This document shows, in pieces, positions 8,401-16,768 of a stretch of 64,000 nt of DNA (positions are counted from its first letter, which is position 1; the number at the start of each line of letters is the position of its first letter). The notes beneath the pieces are model-generated. The model had not been told where the DNA came from. It saw nothing but the letters and a program-made list of their open reading frames with translations, and made no database searches. Source of the stretch: Kitasatospora sp. NBC_00458 (lineage in GTDB: Bacteria > Actinomycetota > Actinomycetes > Streptomycetales > Streptomycetaceae); the NCBI RefSeq assembly GCF_036013975.1, contig NZ_CP107904.1:186001-250000 (forward strand), read 5' to 3'. Made by a program: the position numbers and the translations under genes.

Positions 8401-9655
8401 CCTGCTGGGCCTGCTGCCCGCCACCCTGGCGTACGGCGTGGTGTACGCGGCCCAGCTGGTCGCGGCGGTGCGGCTGCTCTCGATCGGCCTGGTGCCCGGG
8501 GTGCACCCGCTGCACGGCCGGGTCGGCTGGCAGGCGTGGTCGGTGACGCAGCTGATGGACCAGGCGCGCGAGATCCTCTTCCCGCTGTACGCGGGCCTGG
8601 TGACGCCGCTCTGGCTGCGGGCGCTCGGCATGCGGGTCGGGCGCGGCGCGGAGGTGTCGACGGTGCTGGCGCTGCCGAGCCTGACCACGGTCGGCGACGG
8701 CGCGTTCCTGGCCGACGACACCCTGATCGCGCCGTACGAGCTGGGCGGCGGCTGGGTGCGGCTCGGCGAGGCGAAGGTGGGCGACCGGGCGTTCCTGGGC
8801 AACTCGGGGATGACCGCGCCGGGCCGTTCGGTGCCGAAGCGGGGTCTGGTGGGCGTGCTGTCGGCGACGCCGGAGAAGGCGAAGAAGGGCAGCTCGTACC
8901 TGGGCATGCCGCCGATGCGGCTGCCCCGGGCGGCGGACAAGGCCGACCAGAGCCTCACCTACGAGCCGCCGGTGCGGCTGCTCTGGGCGCGCGGGCTGGT
9001 CGAGGTGGGCCGGCTGCTGCCGGTGCTGGCCTCGGGGGCGCTCGGCGCGCTGATGCTGGCCGCGCTCTCCTGGCTCGCGGTCGACCGGTCGCCGTGGGCG
9101 GCGGCGCTGCTGTCCGGCCTGCTGCTGCTCGCCGCGGGCGGGGTGGCCTGCCTGGTCGCGGTGGCGGCGAAGTGGCTGCTGGTGGGGCGGTTCCGGGCGG
9201 TGGAGCACCCGCTGTGGAGCGGCTTCGTGTGGCGCAACGAGCTGGCGGACACCTTCGTCGAGGTGCTGGCGGTGCCGTGGCTGATCGGCGCGGTGCCGGG
9301 CACCCCCGTGCTGAACGTCTGGCTGCGGGCGCTGGGTGCGGACGTCGGGCGCGGGGTCTGGTGCGAGAGCTACTGGCTGCCGGAGGCCGACCTGGTCACG
9401 CTGGGCGACGGGGTGTCGGTCAACCGGGGCTGCGTCGTGCAGACCCACCTCTTCCACGACCGGATCATGCGGATGGATACTGTCGTACTCGGCGAGGGCT
9501 CCACCCTGGGGCCCGGCGGCATCGTGCTGCCCGGCAGCTCGGTGGGCGCGCGCAGCACGCTGGGCCCGGCCTCGCTGGTGATGCGCGCCGAGTCGGTCCC
9601 CGCGGACACGCGGTGGCTCGGCAACCCCATCGAGGTGTGGCAGGCCACGTCCTGA
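5495..9655 (+). CDS. Pls/PosA-type non-ribosomal peptide synthetase (poly-amino acid synthetase-like)
   Basis: The protein has 1386 aa from the ATG at 5495 (AAGGAG 12 bases upstream; an in-frame start at 5384 is less likely). After an Ala/Thr-rich leader of about 85 residues comes an adenylation domain: A3 TSGSTGRPKG near 255, A5 NTYGPTE near 392, A8 near 476 and A10 SGKVDRNAL near 580. The carrier domain has its phosphopantetheine Ser in GGGSL near 636. The remaining half has paired membrane helices separating three soluble blocks with hexapeptide-like repeats (WLRALG...VG occurs repeatedly). This matches epsilon-poly-lysine synthetase Pls (about 1320 aa: A, T, six TM, three tandem domains). 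Aligning by eye to GrsA gives the code DAESIGTVVK, close to published lysine codes. A cationic homopolymer product is inferred. Confidence 0.85.
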   Translation: MTAEPNQTEADRAETDLAATGPTATEHAAVDHTGTTRTAPAPVPTPVPASAATAAVAPDTSGAPDATDPAETADAANPADATEAASKQARYPGRPATAPRTLVDILDASVRTHPAEPALDDGRTVLSYRALAAEVEQLRRRLSAAGIGPGARVGIRVPSGTNDLYVSILAVLAAGAAYVPVDAEDPDERAQLVFEEAAVAAVLGADRALALTAGSTTAGATTTGSAATGSATTGPAATDSATESRPSPADDAWIIFTSGSTGRPKGVAVTHRNAAAFVDAEAALFLQDEPIGPGDRVMAGLSVAFDASCEEMWLAWRYGACLVPVPRSQVRSGADLGPWLAEQEITVVSTVPTLAALWPAEALNEVRLLIFGGEACPPELVQRVVTEGREVWNTYGPTEATVVACAALLTGEGPVRIGLPLDGWDLVVVDEAGEPVAPGGTGQLVIGGVGLARYLDPEKDAEKYAPLPSLGWERAYRSGDLVQADPEGLLFLGRADEQIKLGGRRIELGEVDAALQALPGVAGAAAAVRTARGGNQLLVGYLVTGEGWDRELAVERLRAELPAALVPLLAPVDTLPTRTSGKVDRNALPWPLPELESTGPTEQLYGTEAWLAEQWTEILGVPVSGPREDFFAIGGGSLAAARLTTLLRARYPSAAVLDIYQHPTLRKLARHLERSAAESNEVRTVEPVPTRAKLLQLLLLVPLFTVVGLRWTVALLALGNLLSHLDGYAWAPTASWWAVGAGALALFSPPGRLAVAAGGARLLLRGLRPGSYPRGGSVHLRVWAAERLAEVSGAASLSGAWLVRYARALGAKVGPEVDLHSLPPVTGMLKLGRGCAVEAEVDLCGYWLDGDRLVVGQVKVGPGAVVGTRSTLLPGARIGKQAQVVPGSSVTGQIPTGQRWGGAPAVKLGRAERSWPKERPVRRARWSALYGASGTALGLLPLLPALAGVAVLSRFVDPADGLGGALGGALLGLLPATLAYGVVYAAQLVAAVRLLSIGLVPGVHPLHGRVGWQAWSVTQLMDQAREILFPLYAGLVTPLWLRALGMRVGRGAEVSTVLALPSLTTVGDGAFLADDTLIAPYELGGGWVRLGEAKVGDRAFLGNSGMTAPGRSVPKRGLVGVLSATPEKAKKGSSYLGMPPMRLPRAADKADQSLTYEPPVRLLWARGLVEVGRLLPVLASGALGALMLAALSWLAVDRSPWAAALLSGLLLLAAGGVACLVAVAAKWLLVGRFRAVEHPLWSGFVWRNELADTFVEVLAVPWLIGAVPGTPVLNVWLRALGADVGRGVWCESYWLPEADLVTLGDGVSVNRGCVVQTHLFHDRIMRMDTVVLGEGSTLGPGGIVLPGSSVGARSTLGPASLVMRAESVPADTRWLGNPIEVWQATS

Positions 9656-9707
9656 CCACCGCCTCACCCGCCGTCCCCCTCCCCCTGTCGCAGGAGCGTA
9701 CGACCCG

Positions 9708-11174
9708 GTGAAATCCCGTCCGGCGCAGTCCCAGCAGTCCCAGCCGTCCCAGCAGTCCCCGACCCCGGCCCCGGCCGCGTCCCCGACCGGTGCCGGTGCC
9801 CCGGTCGGGGACCGGCCCCCGGCGGCGGCCCCGGTCGCCGCACCGGACCCGTACTTCCCGAACAGCGGGGACCACCGGTACCGCGTCCACCGCTACGAGC
9901 TGGCGCTCGACTACCGGCCCGGCCCGAACCGGCTCGGCGGCACGGCCCGGCTGAGCGCGGTCGCCGTGACCGCGCTGCCCGAGTTCGCGCTGGACCTGGC
10001 GGAGTTCCGGATCGGCCGGGTGCTGGTGGACGGCAGGGCCGCCCGGTACACCCACCGGGCGGGCAAGCTGCGGGTCCGCCCGGCGAAGGCGCTGGCGGCG
10101 GGTGCGGCGTTCACCGTCGAGGTGCACTACACCGGCAACCCGCGGCCGGTGCGCAGCCCGTGGGGCGGCCTGGGCTGGGAGGAGCTGACCGACGGCGCGC
10201 TGGTGGCCAGCCAGCCGGTCGGGGCGCCGTCCTGGTACCCGTGCAACGACCGGCCGGCCGACAAGGCGACGTACCAGATAGCGGTCACCACGCCGTCGCC
10301 CTACACGGTGGTGGTGGGCGGCCGGCTGCTGACCCGGACCACCCGGGCGTCCAGCACCACCTGGGTGTACGAGCAGTCCGCGCCGACCTCGACCTACCTG
10401 GTGACGGTCTCGATCGGCCAGTACCGGCCGGTGGTGCTGGCCGAGCGTCCGGACGTGCCGCAGACCGGTTTCGTGCCGGAGCGGCTGACCGGCGCCTTCG
10501 CCGCCGACTTCGGGCGGCAGCCGGCGATGATGGCGTACTTCGAGGAGGTGTTCGGCCCCTACCCGTTCGGCGAGTACGCGGTGGTGGTGGCCGACGAGGA
10601 GCTGGACGTCCCGGTCGAGGCGCAGGGTGTGGCCACCTTCGGCACCAACCACCTCGGGGGCGGCTGGGACCGGGAGCGGCTGATCGCCCACGAGCTGGCC
10701 CACCAGTGGTTCGGGAACAGCCTGTCGGTGGGCGACTGGAGCCACATCTGGCTGAACGAGGGGCTGGCCAAGTACGCGGAGTGGCTCTGGTCGGAGCGCG
10801 CGGGCGGGCCGACCGCCGCCGCCCGGGCCGCCGCCGCCCACCGCCTGCTGACCGGGCTGCCGCAGGACCTCCGGCTCGGCGACCCGGGCCGGAAGCTGAT
10901 GTTCGACGATCGGCTGTACCAGCGCGGCGGGCTGACCGTGCACGCCCTGCGGCAGGCGCTCGGGGACGCCGCGTTCTTCCGGATGCTGCGCGACTGGGCG
11001 GCCTTCAACCGGCACGGGGTGGTCACCACCGCCGACTTCCTGACGCACGCCGCCCGGTACACGCAGGCGCCGCTGGACGGGTTGTTCGAGGCCTGGCTGC
11101 GGCGGACGGAGCTGCCCCCGCTGCCGCCGGGCTCGCCCGGTGCGCCCGTCCCCGCCTGGTCCCCGCCGGCCTGA
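9708..11174 (+). CDS. M1-family zinc metallopeptidase (aminopeptidase)
   Basis: The protein has 488 aa. The GTG start has AGGAG ten bases upstream and follows the synthetase stop by 52 bases. A Gln/Ser/Pro-rich leader of about 50 residues precedes the M1 beta-sandwich. The zinc site is complete: HELAH near residue 328 and a second Glu in NEGLAKYAEW 18 residues later. The usual GxMEN exopeptidase motif is replaced by a VEAQG segment. No C-terminal ARM domain is present, so it is the short bacterial M1 type. In epsilon-poly-lysine producers a membrane-associated zinc aminopeptidase (Pld) degrades the polymer. This position right after a Pls-like gene suggests a trimming, degrading or self-protection role. 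Confidence 0.8.
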   Translation: MKSRPAQSQQSQPSQQSPTPAPAASPTGAGAPVGDRPPAAAPVAAPDPYFPNSGDHRYRVHRYELALDYRPGPNRLGGTARLSAVAVTALPEFALDLAEFRIGRVLVDGRAARYTHRAGKLRVRPAKALAAGAAFTVEVHYTGNPRPVRSPWGGLGWEELTDGALVASQPVGAPSWYPCNDRPADKATYQIAVTTPSPYTVVVGGRLLTRTTRASSTTWVYEQSAPTSTYLVTVSIGQYRPVVLAERPDVPQTGFVPERLTGAFAADFGRQPAMMAYFEEVFGPYPFGEYAVVVADEELDVPVEAQGVATFGTNHLGGGWDRERLIAHELAHQWFGNSLSVGDWSHIWLNEGLAKYAEWLWSERAGGPTAAARAAAAHRLLTGLPQDLRLGDPGRKLMFDDRLYQRGGLTVHALRQALGDAAFFRMLRDWAAFNRHGVVTTADFLTHAARYTQAPLDGLFEAWLRRTELPPLPPGSPGAPVPAWSPPA

Positions 11175-11231
11175 CCGGCGGCCCCGGCCGGTCCGCCGGG
11201 GCCGCCGGGGCCGACCGCCACCCTGTACGCC

Positions 11232-11285
11232 GCACCGTGCCCGGGCTCAGGCGAGCCCGGGCTCAGGCGAGCTCGGGCACGGTGC
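11232..11285. terminator. Bidirectional terminator between convergent genes
   Basis: Arms 11232-11248 and 11269-11285 pair over 17 bases with one mismatch. The right arm overlaps the last codons of the minus-strand membrane protein gene. The loop contains an inner repeat of the GAGCCCGGGCTC type. Confidence 0.55.
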
Positions 11286-12603
11286 GGTGCAGGCCCTTGC
11301 GGTCGTAGTAGCGGGTCATCGCGAAGCCGAAGAGCAGCGCCGCGACCGTGCCGATCCCGATCCAGACCCACGCCCTGGTCAGGCCGGCGTCCGCCTGCGC
11401 GTCGAAGAACAGGATGGCGCGCACCCCGTCGGTGAGCTGGCGCATCGGCTCGAACAGGGCGAGGAACCGGTAGAACGACGGCAGCGCGTCGAGCGGGATG
11501 GTGGCTCCGGAGGACGGCAGGCCCAGCACGATGAACACGAACATGCTGATGAGCAGGCCGATCCCGCCGAAGGCCGCGTTGATGGCCTGCACCCCGAGCC
11601 CGACGGCCGCGGTCGCGCAGACCGAGAACACCCAGAGCAGCGGCAGGTGGGAGGCGTCCATGTCGAGGACCACCACGCTCGCGAACATGATCAGCGAGGA
11701 GGTCAGCAGCGACAGTCCCACCGACATCGCGGACTTGACCGCCAGCGTGCCGGTGCGGCTGATCGGGACGACCGGGTGGCGGGCGCGCCAGGGGCCGATC
11801 TCGTTGTCGGCGTAGCCGAGGGCGACGTCGACGCCGTTGCCGATGATGTTGGCGCCCATGAAGCCCGCCAGGACGAGCAGCAGCGTGTAGTAGAACGCGG
11901 TGAGGCCGAGCCCGCTGCGGCTGCCGATCGGGTGGCCGACGGCGGTCGTGACGGTGACCGGGTCGGCGATCAGCAGCCGGGCCGCGTTGTCCAGGCCCCG
12001 GGCCTGCGGCAGCGCGCCGAGCATGCCGCCGAGCCGCAGTGACGCCTGGTGGGCGGCCTGCTGGCCGATCTGCGCCGCGAGCGAGGAGCCGAGGCTCCCG
12101 ACGCCCGGGTTGGTGTACTGGACGATGGTGGGGCGCGCGGGTTCGGCGCCGCCGCTGCCGCCGAGCGCCGCGACGGACGCGGTGAAGTCGGGCGGCACCT
12201 GGAGGACGCCGTAGAGCTTGCCGGAGGCCAGCTGGTCCTTGGCCGCGGCCTCGTCGAGCCGGCGCCAGGAGACCGCGTCCCCCTGGTCGGGGGCGGTGGC
12301 GATGCCGGTGACGATCTGTTCGCCGAGGTTCTGCGGCTGTCCGGCGACGGTGGCGCCGCGGTCGGTGTCGACCAGCCCGATCGGGATGTGGTGGAGGTCG
12401 GCGCGCGGGTCGAGGATGCCGCCGAGGTAGAGCAGTGACATCAGCAGGCTGAGCAGGCCGACCAGGACGGCGGGGATCACCCAGAGCCGGGGGTTGCGCA
12501 GCACCTGCCGGGCGCGGACGCCCGTCGTGGGGGCCGGTGCGCGTCCCGTCGCCGGATCCGGTGTCGGCGGCTCGGGGAGGTTCGGCTCGGGGGCGTCGGA
12601 CAT
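11263..12603 (-). CDS. YhgE/Pip-like (ABC-2/DUF3533-type) membrane protein
   Basis: The protein has 446 aa from the ATG at 12603 (GGAGA upstream). Residues 1-30 are Pro-rich and cytoplasmic. One membrane helix (WVIPAVLVGLLSLLMSLLYLGG) is followed by an extracellular domain of about 170 residues opening with PIGLVDTDRGA, a hallmark of YhgE/Pip and ABC-2 exporter-like proteins. Five or more C-terminal helices follow, around AFYYTLLLVLAGFMGA, LLTSSLIMFASVVVL, FSVCATAAVGLGV, ISMFVFIVLGL and WIGIGTVAALLFG. No ATPase gene is adjacent. Relatives are linked to phage infection or to type VII-dependent and lipid export; the role here is unknown. Confidence 0.7.
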   Translation of the reverse strand: MSDAPEPNLPEPPTPDPATGRAPAPTTGVRARQVLRNPRLWVIPAVLVGLLSLLMSLLYLGGILDPRADLHHIPIGLVDTDRGATVAGQPQNLGEQIVTGIATAPDQGDAVSWRRLDEAAAKDQLASGKLYGVLQVPPDFTASVAALGGSGGAEPARPTIVQYTNPGVGSLGSSLAAQIGQQAAHQASLRLGGMLGALPQARGLDNAARLLIADPVTVTTAVGHPIGSRSGLGLTAFYYTLLLVLAGFMGANIIGNGVDVALGYADNEIGPWRARHPVVPISRTGTLAVKSAMSVGLSLLTSSLIMFASVVVLDMDASHLPLLWVFSVCATAAVGLGVQAINAAFGGIGLLISMFVFIVLGLPSSGATIPLDALPSFYRFLALFEPMRQLTDGVRAILFFDAQADAGLTRAWVWIGIGTVAALLFGFAMTRYYDRKGLHRTVPELA

Positions 12604-12896
12604 GGGTCTCCGTACGGGGTCGGCGGCCCGGCCGACACTAGGAGCGGGGCTGTGCGGACGCACGCCGCCACGCCGCCGGGGTCACCCGCCCGCCGGGCCT
12701 CCGCACGCACGGGCCGGAGCCGCCCACGGGCGCGGGCCGGGCGGCGGGCCGGGCGCGGGCCGGGCCTCCGCACGCACGGGCCGGAGCCGCCGGTGCGTGC
12801 GGGCCGGGCGGCGGACCGGCGACCCCGGACCGAGGGCGGACGCGGGCCGGCCCGGCCCCGTGGTGCGGGGGCCGGGCCGGTTCCGTCGGGGTGGCG
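12604..12896. repeat. Intergenic direct repeat pair and hairpins
   Basis: A perfect 32-base direct repeat occurs at 12693-12724 and 12760-12791, 67 bases apart. The second copy is the left part of a hairpin (12768-12777 with 12793-12802). The repeats lie between the chitinase terminator and the next gene, both on the minus strand. No gene is visible. Confidence 0.6.
12847..12880 (-). terminator. Terminator of the chitinase gene
   Basis: A perfect 13-base stem (12847-12859 with 12868-12880) and an eight-base loop lie 17 bases past the chitinase stop on the minus strand. Confidence 0.7.
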
Positions 12897-14567
12897 TCAG
12901 CCGGTGAAGCCGGCCGTGATGGAGGTGAACTGCCAGTCGTTCTGGGCGATGCCGGAGCAGGTCTCCTGCAGGCCGCCGCCGGGGCAGCCGCGGTCCCGGT
13001 TGACGGACCAGAAGGCGAGCCGGGCGATGTGGTGGCCGTTGGCCCAGTCGCGGATCGCGGTCCAGTTCTGGACGGTGGTGACCTCGTTGTTGTCGCTGAG
13101 GCCGTTCATGCCGGAGAGGCCGAGGTGCGCGTAGGCGGTGGCGTCGTCCCAGCCGAAGGTGGACTTCAGCTTGGCCTTGAGGCCCTCGGCGGCGCTGACG
13201 GTGGCGGCGTACATGTCGGTCGAGGCGTTGCCGAAGTCGAACGGCATGATCGTGAAGACGTCGATGTCGGCGTTGAGCGCCTTGGCCTGCTCGATCAGCC
13301 GGTTGCCCCAGGAGGTCGGTCCGGTGGTGGCGGTGCCGAAGGTCAGGATGGTGCGCAGACCGGGGTTGTTCTGCTTGACGATCTTGAGCGCGCCGAGGAT
13401 GCGGTCCTGCACGGCGGCGTTCTCGAACTCGTCGGTGTTCTCGATGTCGACGTCGATCGCCTTGAGCTTGTAGGCGTCGATCACCTTCTGGTAGGCGGCG
13501 GCGAGGTCGGCGGTGGTGGCGCAGTTGGGGCCGAGCTTGTTGCCGCTCCAGCCGCCGATCGACGGGACGACGTCGCCCCCGGCGGCGCGGACCGCGTTGA
13601 TGGTCGACTGGTCGACGCCGTTCAGCAGCGGGCGCTGGCTGTCCCAGGTGGGGTTGCAGCCGTTCTGGGCCAGGATGAACGCCATCGTGAACCACTTGAT
13701 GCCGGTGGCGTTCATGACCGTGGTGGCGGCCGGCGGGTTGCCCCAGCCGTTGTAGAGGTAGGGCGCGGCCTGCTTGAAGCCGGTCGGGGTGCCGCCGCCG
13801 GGGTCGGTGGTGACGGCGAGGGCCGCGGAGGCCCCCGAGGTGTTGCCCGCCGCGTCGCGCGCCCTGACGGTGAAGGTGTAGGCGGTGGCGGCGGTGAGGC
13901 CGGTGACGGTGGCGGAGGTCCCGGTGGCGGTCGCGACCTTGGCGGCGCCCTGGTACACGTCGTAGCCGGTGACACCGGTGTTGTCGGTGGCGGCGTCCCA
14001 GGCGAGGACGACGCTGGTGGCGGACTTGCCGGTGCTGCGCAGGTTGCCGGGGACGGTCGGGGCCTGGGTGTCGGTGGGGGTGCCGCCGCCGGGCCCGTCG
14101 AGGCTGAGGTCGTCGGCGTAGTAGGTGCCCTGGCCGTACCAGCCGTTGACGTAGACCTCGGCGCTGGTCTGGGCGGCGCCGGTGGTGAAGGAGACGCTCA
14201 GCCGGGTGTAGTCGGCGGCCGAGGTCCAGGCGGAGCCGCCGCCGGTGACGCCGAGGTAGACGTAGCTGCCGCGGACCCAGCCGGAGAGCGTGTACGTGGT
14301 GCTGGGCTGGACCGCGACGGTCTGGACGCACTTGGCGTTGTCGCCCGCGGTGGCGGCGCCGGCGAGCGCCTTGGCACCGCCGTGGACGGGGGTGGCGACG
14401 ACCGAGCCGAGACCGCCGGAACAGTTCCAGCCGGACAGCGTGCCGGTCTCGAAGCCCGGGTTGGTGAGCTGGTTCGCCGCGTGGGCGGCGGTGGGTGCGG
14501 TGAACGCGGCGGCGGCCGCGAGCAGGACGGCCGCGCCGGCGGCGGGGAGTCGGGTGCGCTTGTGCAC
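12897..14567 (-). CDS. Secreted GH18 chitinase with carbohydrate-binding and fibronectin III domains
   Basis: The protein has 556 aa. Residues 1-31 form a Sec signal peptide ending in AHA-A. Residues about 32-155 form a jelly-roll carbohydrate-binding module (NPGFETGTLSGWNC at the start, YYADDLSL at the end). A Gly/Pro/Thr linker leads to a fibronectin III domain (about 165-255), and the GH18 barrel fills about 262-556. SIGGWSG is the conserved SxGG strand and AIDVDIEN carries the catalytic DxDxE Glu; the first Asp of the usual DxxDxDxE is Lys. Two more landmarks are MPFDFGN and LAFWSVNRD. It hydrolyses chitin outside the cell. A DasR-like site overlaps its promoter, so induction by chitin breakdown products is likely. 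Confidence 0.92.
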   Translation of the reverse strand: MHKRTRLPAAGAAVLLAAAAAFTAPTAAHAANQLTNPGFETGTLSGWNCSGGLGSVVATPVHGGAKALAGAATAGDNAKCVQTVAVQPSTTYTLSGWVRGSYVYLGVTGGGSAWTSAADYTRLSVSFTTGAAQTSAEVYVNGWYGQGTYYADDLSLDGPGGGTPTDTQAPTVPGNLRSTGKSATSVVLAWDAATDNTGVTGYDVYQGAAKVATATGTSATVTGLTAATAYTFTVRARDAAGNTSGASAALAVTTDPGGGTPTGFKQAAPYLYNGWGNPPAATTVMNATGIKWFTMAFILAQNGCNPTWDSQRPLLNGVDQSTINAVRAAGGDVVPSIGGWSGNKLGPNCATTADLAAAYQKVIDAYKLKAIDVDIENTDEFENAAVQDRILGALKIVKQNNPGLRTILTFGTATTGPTSWGNRLIEQAKALNADIDVFTIMPFDFGNASTDMYAATVSAAEGLKAKLKSTFGWDDATAYAHLGLSGMNGLSDNNEVTTVQNWTAIRDWANGHHIARLAFWSVNRDRGCPGGGLQETCSGIAQNDWQFTSITAGFTG

Positions 14568-14615
14568 CGGTGACCTCCAGTGGGGGTGTGGGGGTGGAGG
14601 TGCGGGGAGGAGCCC

Positions 14616-14645
14616 AAAATGGACTGGACCAATTCACCGTGTCAA
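14616..14645 (-). promoter_or_regulatory. Chitinase promoter with overlapping DasR-like site
   Basis: On the minus strand TTGACA (14640-14645) is followed after 18 bases by CATTTT (14616-14621), about 49 bases before the start codon. Between them sits TGGTCCAGTCCA (14620-14631), which matches 10 of 12 positions of the DasR consensus core TGGTCTAGACCA and the 12-base chitinase-promoter repeat known in Streptomyces. Confidence 0.6.
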
Positions 14646-14939
14646 GGACCGTCCGCCGAACGGACGGTGAAAGTGCGTCGGACGCCGCGCCGCCCCGGGC
14701 CCGGATCGCCCCGTCCGACGGGCCGGTCCGGCGCCCGGCCCGGACCGGCTCCGACCGGCCCCGATCGGCCCCGACCAGCCCTGATCCGCCCCTGCCGGGG
14801 GCCCGTTCGAGCCCGGCCGGCGACATTCCAGGACGTCCGGGAAAAACCGGTGGAAGACGGTAGGGCTCCGAACTAGCGTGGGGGCGTCGTGCCATCAGTC
14901 GCACGCCGACCGCATCACCGATACCGATCAGAGGATCAG

Positions 14940-16319
14940 ATGACCGACCTGTCCGACGAACTGCTTCCCGCCACCCGTCGTGCGCTGCTGCACCGGATCG
15001 CGGTCGCCCAGGCCGAGGGCCGCACCCCCTCCATGGTCGCCGCCGTGGTCCGCGACGGGCGGCTGGTGTGGAGCGGCTCCCGCAGCATGGTCGACGGCCA
15101 CGCCCCCACCGCCGACGTGCAGTACCGGATCGGTTCGATCACCAAGACCTTCGTCGCCGTCCTGGTCCTGCGGCTGCGCGACGAGGGCCTGCTGGACCTC
15201 GCCGACCCGGTCGAGCGCCACCTGCCCGGCACACCCGCCGACGGCGCCACCGTCGCCCAACTGCTCTCCCACTCGGCCGGCCTGGCCTCCGAGACCCCGG
15301 AGCCCTGGTGGGAGCGGACGGACGGCGCGCTCCGCCCCCGCCTCGCCGACATCCTGGAGCAGGAGCGGCCGCGACGGCACCCGGTCGGCCGCCGCCACCA
15401 CTACTCCAACCCCACCTACGCGCTCCTCGGCGCCCTCGTCGAGAAGCTGCGCGGCGAGCCCTGGGGCGAGGTGCTGCGCCGCGAGGTCCTCGAACCCCTC
15501 GGCATGGACCGCACCACCCTCCTGCCCGAGCACCCGCACGCCGGGGGCTTCGCCGTCCACCCCTGGGCGGACGTCATGCTGCCCGAGCCGCTCACCGACA
15601 CCGGCCTGATGGCGCCGGCCGGCCAGCTCTGGTCCACCGTGGCCGACCTCGCCCGCTGGGCCGCCTTCCTCTCCGGCGGGCACGAGAAGGTCCTCTCCGC
15701 CGACACGCTCGCCGAGATGCGCGAGCCCGCCGTCGGCCCCGAGCCCGGCGAGTGGGCCGAGAGCTACGGCTTCGGACTCCAGCTGATCCAGCACGAGGGC
15801 CGCTCCCTGTACGGGCACTCCGGCTCGATGCCCGGCTTCACCGCCGGGCTGTGGATCAGCGAGACCGACGGCCTGGCGGGGATCGCCTTCTCCAACGCCA
15901 CCAACGGCCCCCGCACACCGCTGGTCGCCGCCGAGCTGATCGCCCTCACCGCGCAGCACGAACCGCGGATCCCCGAGCCCTGGCGCCCGCTGCCCGAGGC
16001 CGACGAGGAGCTCCTCGCCCTCACCGGGCCCTGGTACTGGGGCGCCGCGCCGCACACCGTACGGCTCGGGGCGGACCGCGCGCTGGTGCTCTCGACGCTC
16101 GGCCGCCCCGGCCGTGGCTCCCGCTTCCGGGCCGAGGCGGACGGCACCTGGACCGGGCTCGACGGCTACTACACGGGCGAGACCCTGCGCGTGGTCCGCA
16201 CCGCCGACGGCTCGGTCAGCCACCTGGACGTCGGCACCTTCGTGTTCACCCGCGAGCCCTACGGACCGGCCGAGGCCATCCCCGGCGGCCTCGACCCCCA
16301 GGGGTGGCAGGCCTACTGA
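14940..16319 (+). CDS. Serine hydrolase, beta-lactamase/D-aminopeptidase (class C-like) family
   Basis: The protein has 459 aa from the ATG at 14940 with GAGGA just upstream; an in-frame ATG at 14889 has no ribosome site. Catalytic motifs of the class C/penicillin-recognising fold are present: SITK (nucleophile Ser and Lys) near residue 66, YSN (HHYSNPTY) near 157, and HSG in GHSGSMPGF near 297. A C-terminal domain of about 100 residues (LTGPWYWGAAPHTVRL) is typical of this subgroup. There is no signal peptide, so it probably acts in the cytoplasm as an esterase or peptidase rather than as a resistance beta-lactamase. The substrate is not predictable. Confidence 0.85.
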   Translation: MTDLSDELLPATRRALLHRIAVAQAEGRTPSMVAAVVRDGRLVWSGSRSMVDGHAPTADVQYRIGSITKTFVAVLVLRLRDEGLLDLADPVERHLPGTPADGATVAQLLSHSAGLASETPEPWWERTDGALRPRLADILEQERPRRHPVGRRHHYSNPTYALLGALVEKLRGEPWGEVLRREVLEPLGMDRTTLLPEHPHAGGFAVHPWADVMLPEPLTDTGLMAPAGQLWSTVADLARWAAFLSGGHEKVLSADTLAEMREPAVGPEPGEWAESYGFGLQLIQHEGRSLYGHSGSMPGFTAGLWISETDGLAGIAFSNATNGPRTPLVAAELIALTAQHEPRIPEPWRPLPEADEELLALTGPWYWGAAPHTVRLGADRALVLSTLGRPGRGSRFRAEADGTWTGLDGYYTGETLRVVRTADGSVSHLDVGTFVFTREPYGPAEAIPGGLDPQGWQAY

Positions 16320-16768
16320 GGCCCGGCGGCGCTCCGGCTCCGGCCCTCCCGCTCCGGCCCTCCCGCTGGGACTCCCGCTCCGGCCCGCCGGCCGGGCCTC
16401 CCCCTCCCCGCGCCACCACCGCCGCCTCCCCCGCCGTCCCGGGGGAGGCGGCGGTCCGCTGTCCGCACCCGCCACCCCGGGCCCGCCCCGCCCCCGCCCC
16501 CGCCGCCCGGTGGCCGCCCCGCCCCCGTTTTCCACCCCGCGGAGCGGAGCAACGGGCGGCGTCCTGGTGCCCGGCAGGTGTCCCGCACGCGACGGGTGAC
16601 CTCATTCAGCAGGTGCACATCTGCGCTCCCCCGAACCGCAACGTGGACGCCAGCCGACTTGGAGAGACATACGGGTGCCGGTCCGCACGCCCGCCGCCGA
16701 CGCGGGCCGGGCCGGTGCCACGGTCCCCCGTGGCTGCCGTCGTCCCGTGCTGCCCTGGAGGGTCCGCC
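16320..16768. other. 449-base gap with a terminator
   Basis: It contains the hairpin described at 16419-16454 and no gene. I looked for a PHO box because the olsBA genes of Streptomyces are expressed on phosphate limitation; nothing convincing was found. Confidence 0.45.
16419..16454 (+). terminator. Terminator after the serine hydrolase
   Basis: A perfect 14-base stem (16419-16432 with 16441-16454) surrounds an eight-base loop, about 100 bases past the stop. Confidence 0.6.

Noticed and set aside
5369-9667. A 1432-residue frame on the minus strand opposite the Pls-like synthetase
   Set aside because: It is a low-complexity Arg/Gln/Gly/Val shadow without motifs, mirroring the codon bias of the real gene.
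16600-16640. A possible PHO box upstream of olsB
   Set aside because: The best match has too few consensus positions and wrong repeat spacing.
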